Source of the DNA: Psococerastis gibbosa
Taxonomy: Eukaryota > Arthropoda > Insecta > Psocodea > Psocidae
NCBI GenBank assembly: GCA_963971405.1
Contig: OZ020489.1
Span: 1,798,001 to 1,862,000 of the forward strand
Direction of reading: 5' to 3'
DNA length: 64,000 nt
In this document: positions 34,261-46,693 of the stretch, in pieces
How positions within the stretch are numbered: the stretch's first letter is position 1
Layout: the number at the start of each line of letters is the position of its first letter
Translations under genes and position numbers: made by a program
The notes under the pieces: generated by a model
What the model saw: the letters and a program-made list of their open reading frames with translations, nothing else
Told to the model about the DNA's origin: nothing
Databases searched by the model: none

Positions 34261-34640
34261 TCATTATTTTTTCATAAATACATCCAACATAGCGACTTCC
34301 TATAAAATAATTGGGACTTTATTCGCTTAATGGATGGAACAATACATATAAATTTTATAGTGAATTAGGATGCTAGGGGGGCAGGTACAGACCTGGGGGG
34401 CTTGGGGGGCTATGCCCCCCCCCCCAGGACCACCATTTTCCACCACCCATGCATAACAGTACATCTCCTTTGGTGATAACAAGCCCGACAAGTGGTTGGC
34501 TGGTGCATAAAAGGCTCGTGAAGATGCGGGCCGTCTTTTGTGCCCGCCAGCATGGCGGTGTCACGTTACCCCTCTGTGACGCACACACCAAACACAGCTG
34601 TGCGAAATGCAACAATTTCAAAGTAATATGCTACACGTTT

Positions 34641-36065
34641 TTGCTTTGTGACGGTCAAAATTTTCGATTCCGAGATTTCAACGGATTTCCACATTTTAAG
34701 GTCAAAGGAACCCAAAAAAGTGGTTTTTACGAATTGTCTGTCTGTCTGTCTGTCGTCCTGTCAGTCTGTGCGTCGATTTCCGGGCAAACTACTCGGTCGA
34801 TTTAGATGAAATTCGGCATGTAGGTTGACAAAGATCATACCTCGGAATTTGTTTTTTTATTTGGGGCTAACTCAATTTGGGGGGGTTTTATTCTCAAAAA
34901 ACTCCCAAAAAACGTCTAAAAAAATTATTTCCCAAAATCCAACGATTTCTTTTAAATTCACGTGTATTGTAGTTGTTATTAATGTTGATAAAATGCGGGG
35001 GGTCGCTTGCCCCTAGATAGTTTGCTTCTGGGGGTAAAAAAATAAAAATAACTAAATTTACAAGAAAAATGACTAAAAAATAATTTTTCTGCGAAACCTT
35101 CCTATCGATGATTTCTACTTTCAGGTATGTTTTAGGTGTTAAATTGAGTAAATTCTAGATAGGTCAGACCAACAAATTACCACACAGCAATAATGGCAGG
35201 GCACGCAATGCATTTTACCGTGAATTTTCTATCATTTATTCAAAAAAACATTTTTTTTTACAAAACCAAATACTTTTCTGGGAAAGCAACCTGTCCGGTT
35301 TCGTTACTCAATTCAACACCTAAAACATACCTGAAGGTAGAAATCATCAATGGAAAGGTTTCACAGAAAAATTATTTTTTAGTCATTTTCCATTAAAATT
35401 TAGTTATTTTCATTTTTTCACCCCCAGAAGCAAAATATCAAGGGGCAAGCGACCCCCCGCATTTTTTCAACATTAATAACAACTACAATATATGTGAATC
35501 GTTGGAGCCGTTTTCGAGAAATAATTTTTTTAGACTTTTTTATGAGATTTTTGAAAATAACCCCCCCCCCCCCCAAATTGAGTTAGCCCAAAATAAAAAA
35601 ATGTGAACCTACATGTCAAATTTCATCAAAATCGACCGAGTAGTTTGCCCGGAAATCAACGAACAGACAGGCAGAGCGACAGAGCAACAGACAGACAGAC
35701 ATTTCGTAAAAACCACTTTTTTTGGTTCCTGGGACCTCAAAACGTGTAAATCCCTTGATTTTTTTCGACCATCACAAAGCTTTCCTTATACTACGTATAA
35801 ATTGGAAAGCAATAATAGAAAATTCACGCTCAAATGCATTGCGTGCCCTGCCATTATTGCTGTTGTGGTAATGTAATACGTTGGTCTGACCTATCTTGAA
35901 TTTACCTCACCTCCAGTGACGTCAGGTGGACAACACCCCCCCCCCCCCCCCCGAGATATCGGAAATGTAACCATAGGAAAATTATTTACCATGAAATTAC
36001 TCATTTTCTCTATCTACTAATTTTGATAAATTGGAAAGCACGTTCGAGTAAACTCGGACCGGTTC
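34641..36065 (-). repeat. Compound copy of the 850-bp repeat: plus copy nested in a minus copy
   Basis: 34641 to about 35150 is the 3' half of the family on the minus strand. About 35145-35817 is a 5'-truncated copy on the plus strand, ending ATAAATTGGAAAGCA. 35818-36065 is the 5' part of the family on the minus strand, ending with the inverse of GAACCGGTCCGAG. The two minus pieces together span nearly one full element, so the plus copy appears to have entered it with loss of roughly 100 bp at the site. The left edge lacks about 30 bp between two GCTTT words. Confidence 0.7.
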
Positions 36066-36779
36066 TTTTAAATTCAGTGAAAGTCTTTCACAAAATTTAG
36101 AAAATAATAAAGACAACTTTTTTGTGTGTGCTTATATCTCGTACACGTATCAGTGCTTGGTTTAGTCATGCTCTCACCTGTTACATTGCGTCATGGTAAG
36201 CTTCCTTCTGTTCGTCCATTATCGCTTGTAGCCAGTGTAGGTTGACATCGAGGACGTGTACCATTCACACGGAAGCAATATAAAAAATGTCTGAAATCCA
36301 TGAGGTCGTTAGCATTGCACAAGGCACCAATAGTAAGTAGGCCAAGTTTCATATATTTGGTCCTTCACGTCACTATAGAAATCATTGGGGTCTAGTCTAA
36401 ATAACACTAGGCCTATATAAAGTAGGAATAATAAATAATTAAACAATCCACGCGATAATTTTTTTATTTTTCTTCTTCCTATTTTTTAATTCTACATTAC
36501 TTGAGTTTTCCTATTTTACCAGGCGATAGTGAGTAAGCAAATAATAGTAACAAAATAAATCTCCGAAATTGTATTTCAATTATCCTCAATCCAGAGCCTT
36601 TGACTTGCAAGCTGAGAAGTCAGCAGTATCTCTTGGAAGGAAACCATCAGACATTGTTTACACAGGAAACCATCCATCATACAGCCCAGCCTGCTGCTGG
36701 AAATTCCAAATTACTGTTACCACGACAATAAACACTGCAATATAAACTTAGGTGATTCGGCATGGTAATAAGACTGGAT
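36066..36779. other. Unrecognised intergenic DNA
   Basis: No gene or repeat is recognised; sequence of ordinary complexity. Confidence 0.35.
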
Positions 36780-37040
36780 TAGTTCGCACAACTCCCCTGA
36801 CCTCCGAGAGGGGGAGGCTCAACAGCCCCCTGGGGATCCGAACAACCAATGCAAATCAGGGCGGGGGGGGGGGGGGCATCCCTGCCGTGCATCGTGAAAA
36901 GCGCGGGAAAACTGGCAGCAGCCTTATTTCCGCCAATCGAAATTGGCGGGAATAAAGTGGAGGTGCACCGGACGTGACGTCGTTTAAACAATCGCAGCCG
37001 GAAACCCCTGTCTTATCACTGCAGAGCTTTGCGCCCCCGG
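36780..37040. promoter_or_regulatory. GC-rich stretch with E2F-like, CCAAT and CRE-like motifs
   Basis: In an AT-rich window this stretch is GC-rich. It contains GCGCGGGAAA (about 36900-36909, E2F-like), an inverted pair ATTTCCGCCAAT/ATTGGCGGGAAT (36926-36937 and 36942-36953) that combines CCAAT boxes with E2F-like GGCGGGAA, and TGACGTCG (about 36975, CRE-like). A 14-base G run sits at about 36860. The clustering resembles a TATA-less promoter of a cell-cycle gene, but no exon is identified on either side, so this is inference from motifs alone. Confidence 0.35.
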
Positions 37041-38369
37041 GCTTTTGGGGGATAGGGAAGGGGGAGGGAACAGGGTGGTTTTGCCAAAGTTACACGCAAT
37101 GTGTTCTCTCTCGTTTGGTTACAAAACCCTGTGTTATTTTACACTGTTTGTAAGGTACATATACTGCTGCAACCTACGATCCATTTGCATCGGGCATGTT
37201 ATATTCTCCCCAGGGCTCGTTAGCTCGTATAATAATAAACTAGCTACAATATGAAATAAGTACCAACCTTGGTACTGTATTGTTTTTTTTTTTTTAGGCG
37301 CGGTACTGTATTATTGTAAATACAGTTGAACGCACCCCCAGGGAAAATTAAGTGTTTAATGTGAGATACTAGAAATTTTCCACTTTTCGTGTAATGCAGT
37401 ACATAAGTAGGTTCTCGTACATTTACAATAACACTGTACAGTGCCAGCTTTTCAAACCCAAAGAATTGAAAGGAAATTGTTAAAATTCCTCATTTCCATA
37501 CCAAAGCAGCCAATAGATGTTCAAATTAGTGGGAGAGAGAGGGATCAGCAATAAAAAAAGGCCAAAATAATCAAAATTTGGTGGTAATGAGGCAGATGGA
37601 GGGGGGGGGGGGTATAGCTGGCTGTGCCCTCATTGGGGTCAGCAAAATGGCCGCTCATTAGGATATGGGGGGGGGGGGGGTACTGTAAACATTGGTGAAG
37701 CTCAACTGAAAAACTTGAGCACTCTTGATGGCAGTACAACATGCATCCTCGAGTTTTTCTGTTTACCATCATTTAGTAGCGAAGTATAGCTCATGACTTC
37801 TTGGTAAGCAAATTATAAATAACCATTTTAATAATACATGTAAAACCCAAATAAACGTTAAAAAATTACTTTGTGAAGAAACCCACAAATTTAACATTGT
37901 AATGTAGCATATATTGTGTATTGTCCTTTTCTGCGAATAATATGTTCCCTGCAGCCTTTGAGTCTGCCTTTCCATTGAATGCGGGCTATGATCATTGTAG
38001 AGGAGACTTTTGCAGTGATTTCTGCAATTTCGCCACAATGAATCAATTGGATATATTGTTATATGTGAGAGAGGTTCCTTTGTACCTGCTTTCAATCTAA
38101 TATTGCCATTACGTCTCCCTTCTTGTCTGCACGCTTTTGTACTTATTTTCCGGTAAGGTCGGCTTTGTTCGCTTTCAGTCGGAAGAGGTGCGCAAAAATT
38201 CACCGAGCTTGCAAAATAATTCAATATGGTAAAAGTGTCTATCTGAAAAAGCATATTTCAATCAATTTCATTTTAATTATAATGCTAATTTTTACATAGT
38301 TTGTCAATTGATAGATTTAAGAAAAAGGTAGTTATATAACTGCAAAGGCTTTCACGGCCGGAGTCGAAT
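37041..38369. other. Unrecognised intergenic DNA
   Basis: It contains several G runs (about 37600, 37667) and the longest frame outside the retroelement other than LTR-element ORFs: 161 residues on the minus strand at 37769-38254. That frame has no recognisable domain and no conserved context, so it is not called as a gene. Confidence 0.35.
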
Positions 38370-38487
38370 GAGGAACCAGTAGAATCCGGGCTGATGGGCC
38401 GTGGTCGAAGTGAAAGTGAACTTCCAAAGTTGGAAGTTCACTTTCACTTCGACCACGGCCCATCAGCCCGGATTCTACTGGTTCCTC
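38370..38487. repeat. Perfect 118-bp palindrome (58-bp arms, 2-base centre)
   Basis: The left arm 38370-38427 (GAGGAACCAGTAGAATCCGG...) and right arm 38430-38487 (...CCGGATTCTACTGGTTCCTC) are exact inverse copies, joined by AG. Flanks differ after the arms. A single diverged arm occurs at about 56590-56645, so the arm is a dispersed repeat that here has met itself head to head. The lack of any mismatch implies a recent event or ongoing conversion. Confidence 0.9.
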
Positions 38488-41400
38488 AAAGGTAATTATA
38501 GTTAAGGGCTCTTCATAGAAGTGGTATAGTAATGGTACAGTGCGCAGTAGTGTCATACAATCCACAGCCTTACGGATTCCGAATATCCCAGTGGTAAGAG
38601 TTTTTAATTCAGTCCTCTGACAACTAAACAAATACGACCACAAAGACTACCTAAAACAAATATAGAAATTTTTTTTGCTACAACATGGGGAAAGAAAATA
38701 AATATTGCAAACCGCACCCAAAGAAAGTATTGAATACTATCGTGAGGCCACGCAAAAAATATGACAATGCAGACTTTGGAAAAATCCATGGGGTGGAGGA
38801 AAAAAGCGAAAAAGATAAAGTTCTCCCCGATGGATTATCGACATTCCTTATGTTATTTGATTTCCTCCCCCGAAAATAAACTGTGTGAGTGATGGCGGCT
38901 ATTACAGAGCGAGCACCGCCATATTTCGACCCATATTATATTGTGTTGTGCAGGCTCCCTAATGTACAGTGCTACATGCGGCTGGAGAGAGGCCAATTTC
39001 AAGTCTGGAGTCTGGCCAATCCGGGCCCGCTTCAATTTTACCTCGGTTTCCAGGCCTGTGCATTTTCGTGCACTGTTAAAAATACTTAATGTCGTAATGA
39101 AGACACTACAGCTGCCGTTGATCTCATCTTGTGGAAAAGCGATGCTCCAAGTTGGAACTCTGTGGCTTACACATTCAGAACAATGTGCAGCATTCTGGAA
39201 CCGCGAACATCGTGTAATACCTATAATTGCCCAGAGCTGGTCAGAACGCTCAAACAGCTGCAGTTCTGATCGGGATTGGCAGGAGTATGAGGTATTAGGG
39301 TTATTTTTTGGGTTACTACTCCATCAAACAATGAAAACAAATCGGCAATAATAATAAAAAAAGTTACTAATTATTCTGTTGTTGTTGTTTCTAACGCCTG
39401 CTTTCAGCATTTCTGCTTTTAAGCAACCCTGTCAGCCTGGCGGTTGGAGTGAGTCTGTTTGTCAACTTGAGGCACCCTAAGGGTAGACTCTTTCACCTCG
39501 TGGAAAGGGGAGTTGACTAACAGGGTGGACCTCCTGATTATAGTGGATTCCGAATTATTCTTGAGACGCAATATGGCCGATTTCGAATGTCACTGTTCAA
39601 AATGCTCTGTTGTGTAAAGCCGAAAATGTAAGTAAATTTGTACAGGGGGTAACTAACTCCACTAGTTAGCTCAGTCTATATATTGGCCCAGCAGGATGTG
39701 TGTGTTAATGAGGAGACCAATACAATCTTTGAGGTACTTTACGAACTAGACTTGATTCCCATGGCGATGCACTTTAGTAACCAGCACATCAAAGCACTTT
39801 TTGGACGGATTGTCAATAAATAGCGAAGAAAAATTATTGTTTTGGGGGGCGGTAGGTGAAATGAGCATTGCAATGGGTGTCTGGGGAGGCCTACCTTAGT
39901 CTTAGCACCCCACCAACTGCCACTTTGCAAATGGACCCTTACTCTCGGCTCTCCACCCTCGGCCAGCCACATACTGTATGCTGACTTTCACCCTTTCCAC
40001 CTTGAGGCAGTCCACGTAGGATATTTAATAAATCAGTCTTAAGGTGTGTCTGATATTTATAAGCTTTAGGTGAGGAAACTGCCAGCATTCGCACACCATT
40101 GCTGTGACCGTGTCACACAATTTGTAAAACTGATATATAAAAAAGTCTAAAACTAGTCAAAACAAAATACCTATATTTCTATGCCCCTGAATAACATTTT
40201 GTTACTCTTTATAGCATCCTCGACTTTTCTGGACAGATAATTTAACGCTTTTGGTTCTACACTCGAAGGCTGATAAAAAATCGGTTGACAAAAACAGAAG
40301 ACGTATTTCGATAATAAAGTCATTTAAGTAACATGTGTTCCCAAGAGCGGGCGGGCGACAAAAACGCCTCAAGTCCGAGTAATTGTCTTGTCACACCACA
40401 TTTAACTGGGAGGGTCGGAACTGGTCGGAAGTTCATTACCCAAGGTAAAAAAAGCTCATCAAATTGTACTTAGGTGTCATCCCCAACTGTTTTACACTCA
40501 CACCACCAATTACCCCACTCAACTGGAATTATTCTCATCGGTGGTTTTAATTAAGACTTATTCTTGAATCCTGGACAAGAATACAGTTTTCTACCTTACA
40601 CTAGTATTATTATTAAGCACCGCAAATAAGGACTACTGTAATACCTCTACATAAGCTAACCAGCTGTAATGTGTATTGTACATATCCCAACTGTTAAGCG
40701 CGGTTGAATTGGCCCATAATAGGCATCTTAGACCACAGCAATGAATAACTGAATAGCACTCAATACTGGAATAACAATGGGCCGATTAATGGGATATGAG
40801 CAGGCTGCCGGCAGGTATTGATTGGTCCCATCACAATACCAATATTCTTGATCATTTCAGTTAATAGTCCCATACATATAATCCCTCTCAGCACTTGTAA
40901 TATTCAAATCTTTGAAATTAGCCCTTCTTTATTTGTCCGCTGTGTATTTTACTTTTGCGACTTGGTAGGATGTCTCCTGGGCACCCTGCTTAGCGATAGG
41001 ATTGTAAGTTCTATCCTTTGGAGGAGTGTTAATACAGTAGCAATACAGATAACATATTTCACATTTTGAGTTCCGAAGAGTCCAACCAACCAATCGCTCC
41101 CGTTAGCGAATAATTAAGAAGTTACTGATGAAATCTACAGCATGGGACAAAGCCCCGCTATGTCAATTCAACCGAAAACCGCCCTCTTAATCAACTGCCC
41201 AATTAAAGCAACGGCAAAGGGTTCTCAGCGAACAAAAGATGCTAAAACTCATAACAACCGGCCGATGGCCACGAGCGAATTACTCCACAAAATGAAATTA
41301 AGACCAATTATTAATCTTCTTGTCGGGAGAAATTAAAAGGAAGCGGAATTTTGAAAAATCATTAATTACCAAAGTTGTACGGACAAAGGCCCATGTCGAT

Positions 41401-44400
41401 TTATTTATATGCCCAAAGTTTTATAATGGCGAAGAAAGTTGAAGTTTGCTGACGTAGTGAGATAACACCCATTTCTCCTTTCTTTTCTCTCGCTTCCATT
41501 ATTTGCCCCTTTTAATAAAACATTTACACTTACAAAAAAGTTTCTCGACCATATCTTGCTAGTTCCATTGTCCTCGTGGAAAAAAGTAACAGAATGTAAA
41601 ACATGGAAAGGTTTCAGATTCTGATGGTAGGTGGTTCCCATCAACGTTTGCTAAGTCATGCGGTGGCAGATGGCGGTGCTATTATTCCTTACGGATACTT
41701 TTCAAGCGTTGGGAGGCTGTTTAGCTGTACGGCTATTTAATAAAGCAGCCAGCATACATATTTTTAATGTCACGATATCATTGGCCTACGTGTAATCTCG
41801 TTGACAATAAATTAGGGTAGATTGCAAAGCCAAATGGGCGCTTGACAATCTTCATACACAATTCATTGACAATATTTTGCTTTCTGAACTAAGGCAATAA
41901 ATAATTGAGCTGTGATTCATTAATATCTATTGTGCCATATGCACAAGCACAATCGCTTATACGTTCGTTTTCACTTTCCGTTAGTAACACGCAATATTCT
42001 ACTAAAAATTAAGCTACAACGTGCTGATAATACACAGATATTTTATTACCCGCTTATTATACAAAATTTAGTTTGTTATTTTTAAGGGAGCGGCATAAGT
42101 TATGGGAACTATCTCACTAAAAAATATTGTAAAAGAGAAAACAAGTTCAACCCCCCCCCCCTCTTGAATTTAAAAGCTCTGGGGAAAATTTTCGACACTT
42201 TGGCACTTATCAAAAATTTTATGCGAAACAGGGGGAGAAAAAATAGAAATTGAGTCGGTAAATTTCGGGGAATGGGAACTCGTATTTCTGCGTGAATGTC
42301 TAAAATATGCCAATAATGCGCCCTTACAGGCTCTGTCTGTATCTACACGACATATGCTTCTTTAAAACGTATATTCTATCAATATAGGGTTGACTATAAG
42401 TAAATCCTCAATACATTATGCTAATTTTAAAAGGTCACATTACATTAAAAAATATGCTTGGGCCATAGAGAGATCAGTGAATTATTTAGAATTTGTACCT
42501 TCGCACATTTCCACATGGAAAATTTCAATTTTGTGAACGCCAATATTTATGGAACATGAAATATTTTTATTAATGCAACGACTTGGCACCCTGGGGTGAC
42601 TTCCATAATCAACAGGTAAACAAATCCAAACAACGGCAATCGGCCGTCGTGTTTAATATGAACCATTTTTTTTAATATTATATATACCTTAGCCATTTAA
42701 AAATGTATGCATTGTGTATTGTGTTAATGTTGTTATTAATGAACATTACTTAGATTTGCGAAACCCACACGCAATGACGTTAATTTGGGGACAAGTAAGT
42801 ATGATTAATGTCGCAATGTGGTCTAACTCGGCTGATTTACAGCTTCCCTGCAGCACAGGACATGGCCCTGCAGGCTGCAGTCATACAACACGATATACAT
42901 GGTAAAGATAAATGTACACTCTACAGGGAATAAATTAGAGAAGAAAACAAGAGTTAAAAAATGTATCCAACGTTTAGTTTTTGCTTTGCAATTACACATG
43001 AATAAGATCTTTCTGCTACGATTTACACCAACCCATAGAGTGGATTATTACTTATGTGATTACTTTGAGTGTCCAAGGAACTCGAATTAAAGGGTTTTCT
43101 AAAATGGAGCATCTTGGACGGATCTGATTGATAGATAATGATGATCTGATCTATACAGGTACTCCGACATGCTGGGGGGCATGTGGGGACTCGACTCAGC
43201 GTGTTCGGCTTTCTGCAGTGGGCCAGTAGACCACAAGTAAGTTGGCAGGATAGGATGGCACACGTAAGACATGGCATAAGCTTACTCATCAGGGGGAGGG
43301 GGCATTAGGGGTGCAACAATTGCCGTACGGTCGCGTTTTCCGGTCTAAAACCTCGCCAACTCCAGCAAAATTCAAATTTTGAATGACTCACTCTACCATG
43401 ACAGCATGACATCACGTAGCAGCGACTACCGTCATCAACTTTGCTATTTTATCAGTGTCGTTTACACTACAGTGGTGTTGGCTTTCAATCTAAATCTAAA
43501 CAAACCTGGCCTAGGTCACTCCCTCAGACTCGACCGGCACGGCCAACCCTCGAAAGTTTGATAAGGAAATGTAGCCCCTCCCCCTTGTGAGTGACTCGGA
43601 TCTACAACCTTACGGTTAAAACTCCTATACTATTGTTGATATTCAACTGACTTAATTTAGTCTTTATTTTATTTATTTTGGATAGTAAGAATTTTTAGGA
43701 TACGGGGGCCCAACACGGGAAGTCCTTTGGGCTCCCATAGGCATTTGTTCTCGTCCGATTTGATTTTGATTGATTTCTTTGTAAATTACGTTATTGCCGT
43801 TCAATAAAACATTTACAATATTCAGAATTGGAGAAATACAAGATTATCCTGCCAGCGAAGAATCGATAGGTTGTATCCAAAGAAGAAACTTCATGTTAAT
43901 TACCTCAGAAGTGAACTGGGAAATACCAATTGAAACTGTTGGGTTTCCCTTTTAATTGCAGTTGCTCCATTCAAAACGGTTTTAGAGTTTTTGGTAAAGT
44001 GCAAGCCATCTGACTTTGACGTGTGGCACAATAAGACGGCCAAAGATTAGCTCATATACATGAATTATAATTAGGGCCGGCAGTAATGACGACAGGTCAC
44101 GCCACCCCGAGTTGACCACGTCAAACATATGTTGCGCTTTTGCAACTGAATTAGCCACTTTTCCATTGGTTTGCATTGTACAACTGAAAAACTCAACCAC
44201 ACATAATTACGTAATGTCAGCCACTAGAGCTCCCATCCTCAGTAAATTGGCTACTCTAGCAATATCATTAACCACTTAAAAGTTGCACGTTATCACGAAA
44301 TTTGTTATTCAATGCTTCATAACTCCAATATTGAAATTTTGTATCAATGGAAAATGTTGATGAAATTGAGTAAATTGTATCCGTTTATTGACTGATTGGT

Positions 44401-44825
44401 CTTCGATATCTATTTCCTACTTGTTGTTGACGAGTACGAGTATGTTACAAACAGTACATATTTTGTAGTTTATTGCGCGGCTAAAGGAACACAGTTTTAT
44501 ACGTTTCCAGTCTGCCCTCACTGATGTTCAAATTTTTTCTTCCTCATCTTTAGCAAGTTCATTGCCAGGGCATAACATTACCGGTCTTCTCAATATGGCG
44601 CTTTCCTCTTCGAAGTATACTTAAAAAAATAATAATAATAAATAAATAAAACATATCCATCCCATTCTTGGTAGTGAATATGTTGAGAACCATCATATCC
44701 TAAGCACTTGAGTCTTCCTGCCTTGATGGACAGACTTTCAAAAAGTCTCACAAGGTTGTCAGTAGGCCTCAAATTTCCTTCCTTAAACTTATTTGAACCA
44801 AAATCATGTTCTATCTATATGAAAA
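38488..44825. other. Unrecognised intergenic DNA
   Basis: No gene is supported over about 6.3 kb. A 136-residue plus frame (38941-39351) shows no domain. A repeat shared with 2.7 kb lies at 39470-39558. The interval 41080-41420 is repeat-free, of balanced composition and rich in ATTA/TAAT words, so it is a possible regulatory or conserved non-coding block. G/C runs occur near 42153. A cysteine-containing frame on the minus strand at 43023-43289 is judged chance. Confidence 0.35.
39470..39558 (-). repeat. Second copy of the dispersed repeat seen at 2.7 kb
   Basis: The minus strand reads TTCGGAATCCACTATAATCA followed by GGAGGTCCAC, identical in this core to 2754-2785. Beyond the core the two copies differ. 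This copy is followed on its own strand by a (CAA)n-type tract (plus-strand GTTGTTGTTG near 39381), in place of the (ACT)n at 2.9 kb. Confidence 0.5.
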
Positions 44826-45289
44826 GGCAGAGATTTCCAATTATTTTGTAAAAAAAAGCAGGTCTGGGTATTTATGACTAGAATAATTAATTACTCGTGC
44901 CACAGTTGCAAAGATGCGAAAGATTCATGAAAAATGTTGTGCGGACAATTGTGCTCAATTGCGTGATAATGATGCACTCTTGAAAGCTAGGTCTAAAGGT
45001 AAGACACGTGTGTACCCGTGTGTCACATTTGTGCGTCATTATTAGCCAATCAGAGCGCTAGTTACATCTCTTTTTAACAACTAATGGGTAGACTCCCTGA
45101 AGTGATAAAAGACAGTGAGATGCAAAAAATCATTTTCGCTTCTGAAATATTATTACTCTTAAAACGTTTTTTTTTGGAATGGTCCTTAATTTTTCTTTAA
45201 AAACATTTTTATCTTTTATCGAGGAATTCATTAAGTACCTACCTACGTCTGAAATTCCTTCCTTCACAAAATATTTGGAAATCTCTGCC
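44826..45289. mobile_element. 464-bp TIR element
   Basis: GGCAGAGATTTCCAATTATT...at the left end and the inverse of GGCAGAGATTTCCAAATATT...at the right end agree at 23 of 25 bases. No coding frame lies inside. A target duplication is not clear: flanks are GAAAA and CAAGG. A non-autonomous DNA transposon is the simplest reading; the superfamily is unknown. It contains the CCAATCAGAGCGC word at about 45055. Confidence 0.65.
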
Positions 45290-46693
45290 CAAGGTTGTTT
45301 TGCTTAAACTTAATTGAGTACATTGTAGCTGTGGGGCATGAGCCAGCAGCTTAGATTAGCTAGCCCTGCACTGAAGGGGGGGGGGGGGGGTTTCTTCAGT
45401 CATGAATGTAAATGTGCTGTGAGATGTGTCCTGTCACTCGCACACCCGCCGCTGTCACATTTCTGTCACCGCCAAATATTGTTACCACAATAGCCCAATC
45501 ATTTCACATTACCCACAACACTTCAACTGGTAGAGACTCACAGTGCACGTAACGTAAAAAATATACAAAACCAAAGTTAATAAATACCTACTATACATTT
45601 TATATTTTATTTCATTATTTCCTTTTTTTAATTCGATTCTTACTTTCCTCCAGTTTCCTACAGGGATGTGGGTACCCTTGATATAGTAGTGGGTGCCATA
45701 ACGTTTCGGTTCTCTACCGGTGTTTAATTTCAACTACCGTACAACAATTTACCATAGGCGGAATAAACATGAATAACTGGTACCCGTGTAGAGTGTTTAT
45801 GTTGTTAAAATACGATTACCTCAAATAACAGGCCACAAAAAATACATTAAATGTCGCATCTCTTGAGTGAACGCTCTACAGCTGGAGAATGACGTTCACC
45901 AATTTATGGAACAGTCCCAAAACTAGTTCATTTGTAAGAAAAGGCACTGGAGCCGATATTTTACACGAAATAATGTAACAATTAAGACTTCTCGGCATCA
46001 GTCAGCACAGACCTGTAAATTGACTTCATGTCCCATTAAATTTTAATGAAGGAACATAACTTTAGCTGACTTATCTGGGCCGGATAATTTAGACACGATC
46101 CATCCAGTAGAAGCTCGAGATAAATGCATATGTATTACGGGGCTCATTGTAGACTAGGAATTTTAGTGAGGGGAGCGAGCAAGAATTTCCCAGGCCCAGG
46201 CCAAGGGAACTTAATTGTGTTGTAGGGCTGCAGGCTCAAGAATTGGGCCTAGCTCATATATGCCAAACGACAGTAAGGGCAATACACCTCTTGAAGGAGT
46301 TTCAGCGCTTTAACATGGGGATGTTTATCAGCAATTCCCGTCAAAGTTACGTTTTACTTTTTGGATCATCAACGCTGATATGAGTATAGTTTTATCATTT
46401 GATATGGTAGACCTAGATTTCCTAGTGCGGCCTCATAGGTCCCCTGATTGTAACTATTGCATAAACGCCCGCGCACTCCTGCCAATTCACATCACATTTA
46501 AACAAGGGCTGCATGTACTGAAAAGCTGTTGACAATTCCAGCTGAGATGTAGACGATCGCTAAGACCGCTCAGGGAAGTACGCAGGATGAGAATGGTTCC
46601 GACTTTTTCCTTGCAGACATTTGTATTTCACTTCCAATTTACCACTGCATACTAGTAGTATATAGCCTATGAACGTGTGAAACCTACAGCAAA
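45290..46693. other. Unrecognised intergenic DNA
   Basis: No gene is seen; a 15-base G run is at 45376-45390. Confidence 0.35.

Noticed and set aside
37769-38254. Minus-strand frame of 161 residues, the longest outside the LTR element
   Set aside because: No recognisable domain, irregular composition, and length possible by chance in 64 kb.
38332-38643. Minus-strand frame of 103 residues
   Set aside because: It runs through the perfect palindrome, which keeps both strands open artificially.
43023-43289. Cysteine-rich looking minus-strand frame
   Set aside because: Cysteine spacing fits no known knottin or zinc pattern, there is no convincing signal peptide and the frame is short.
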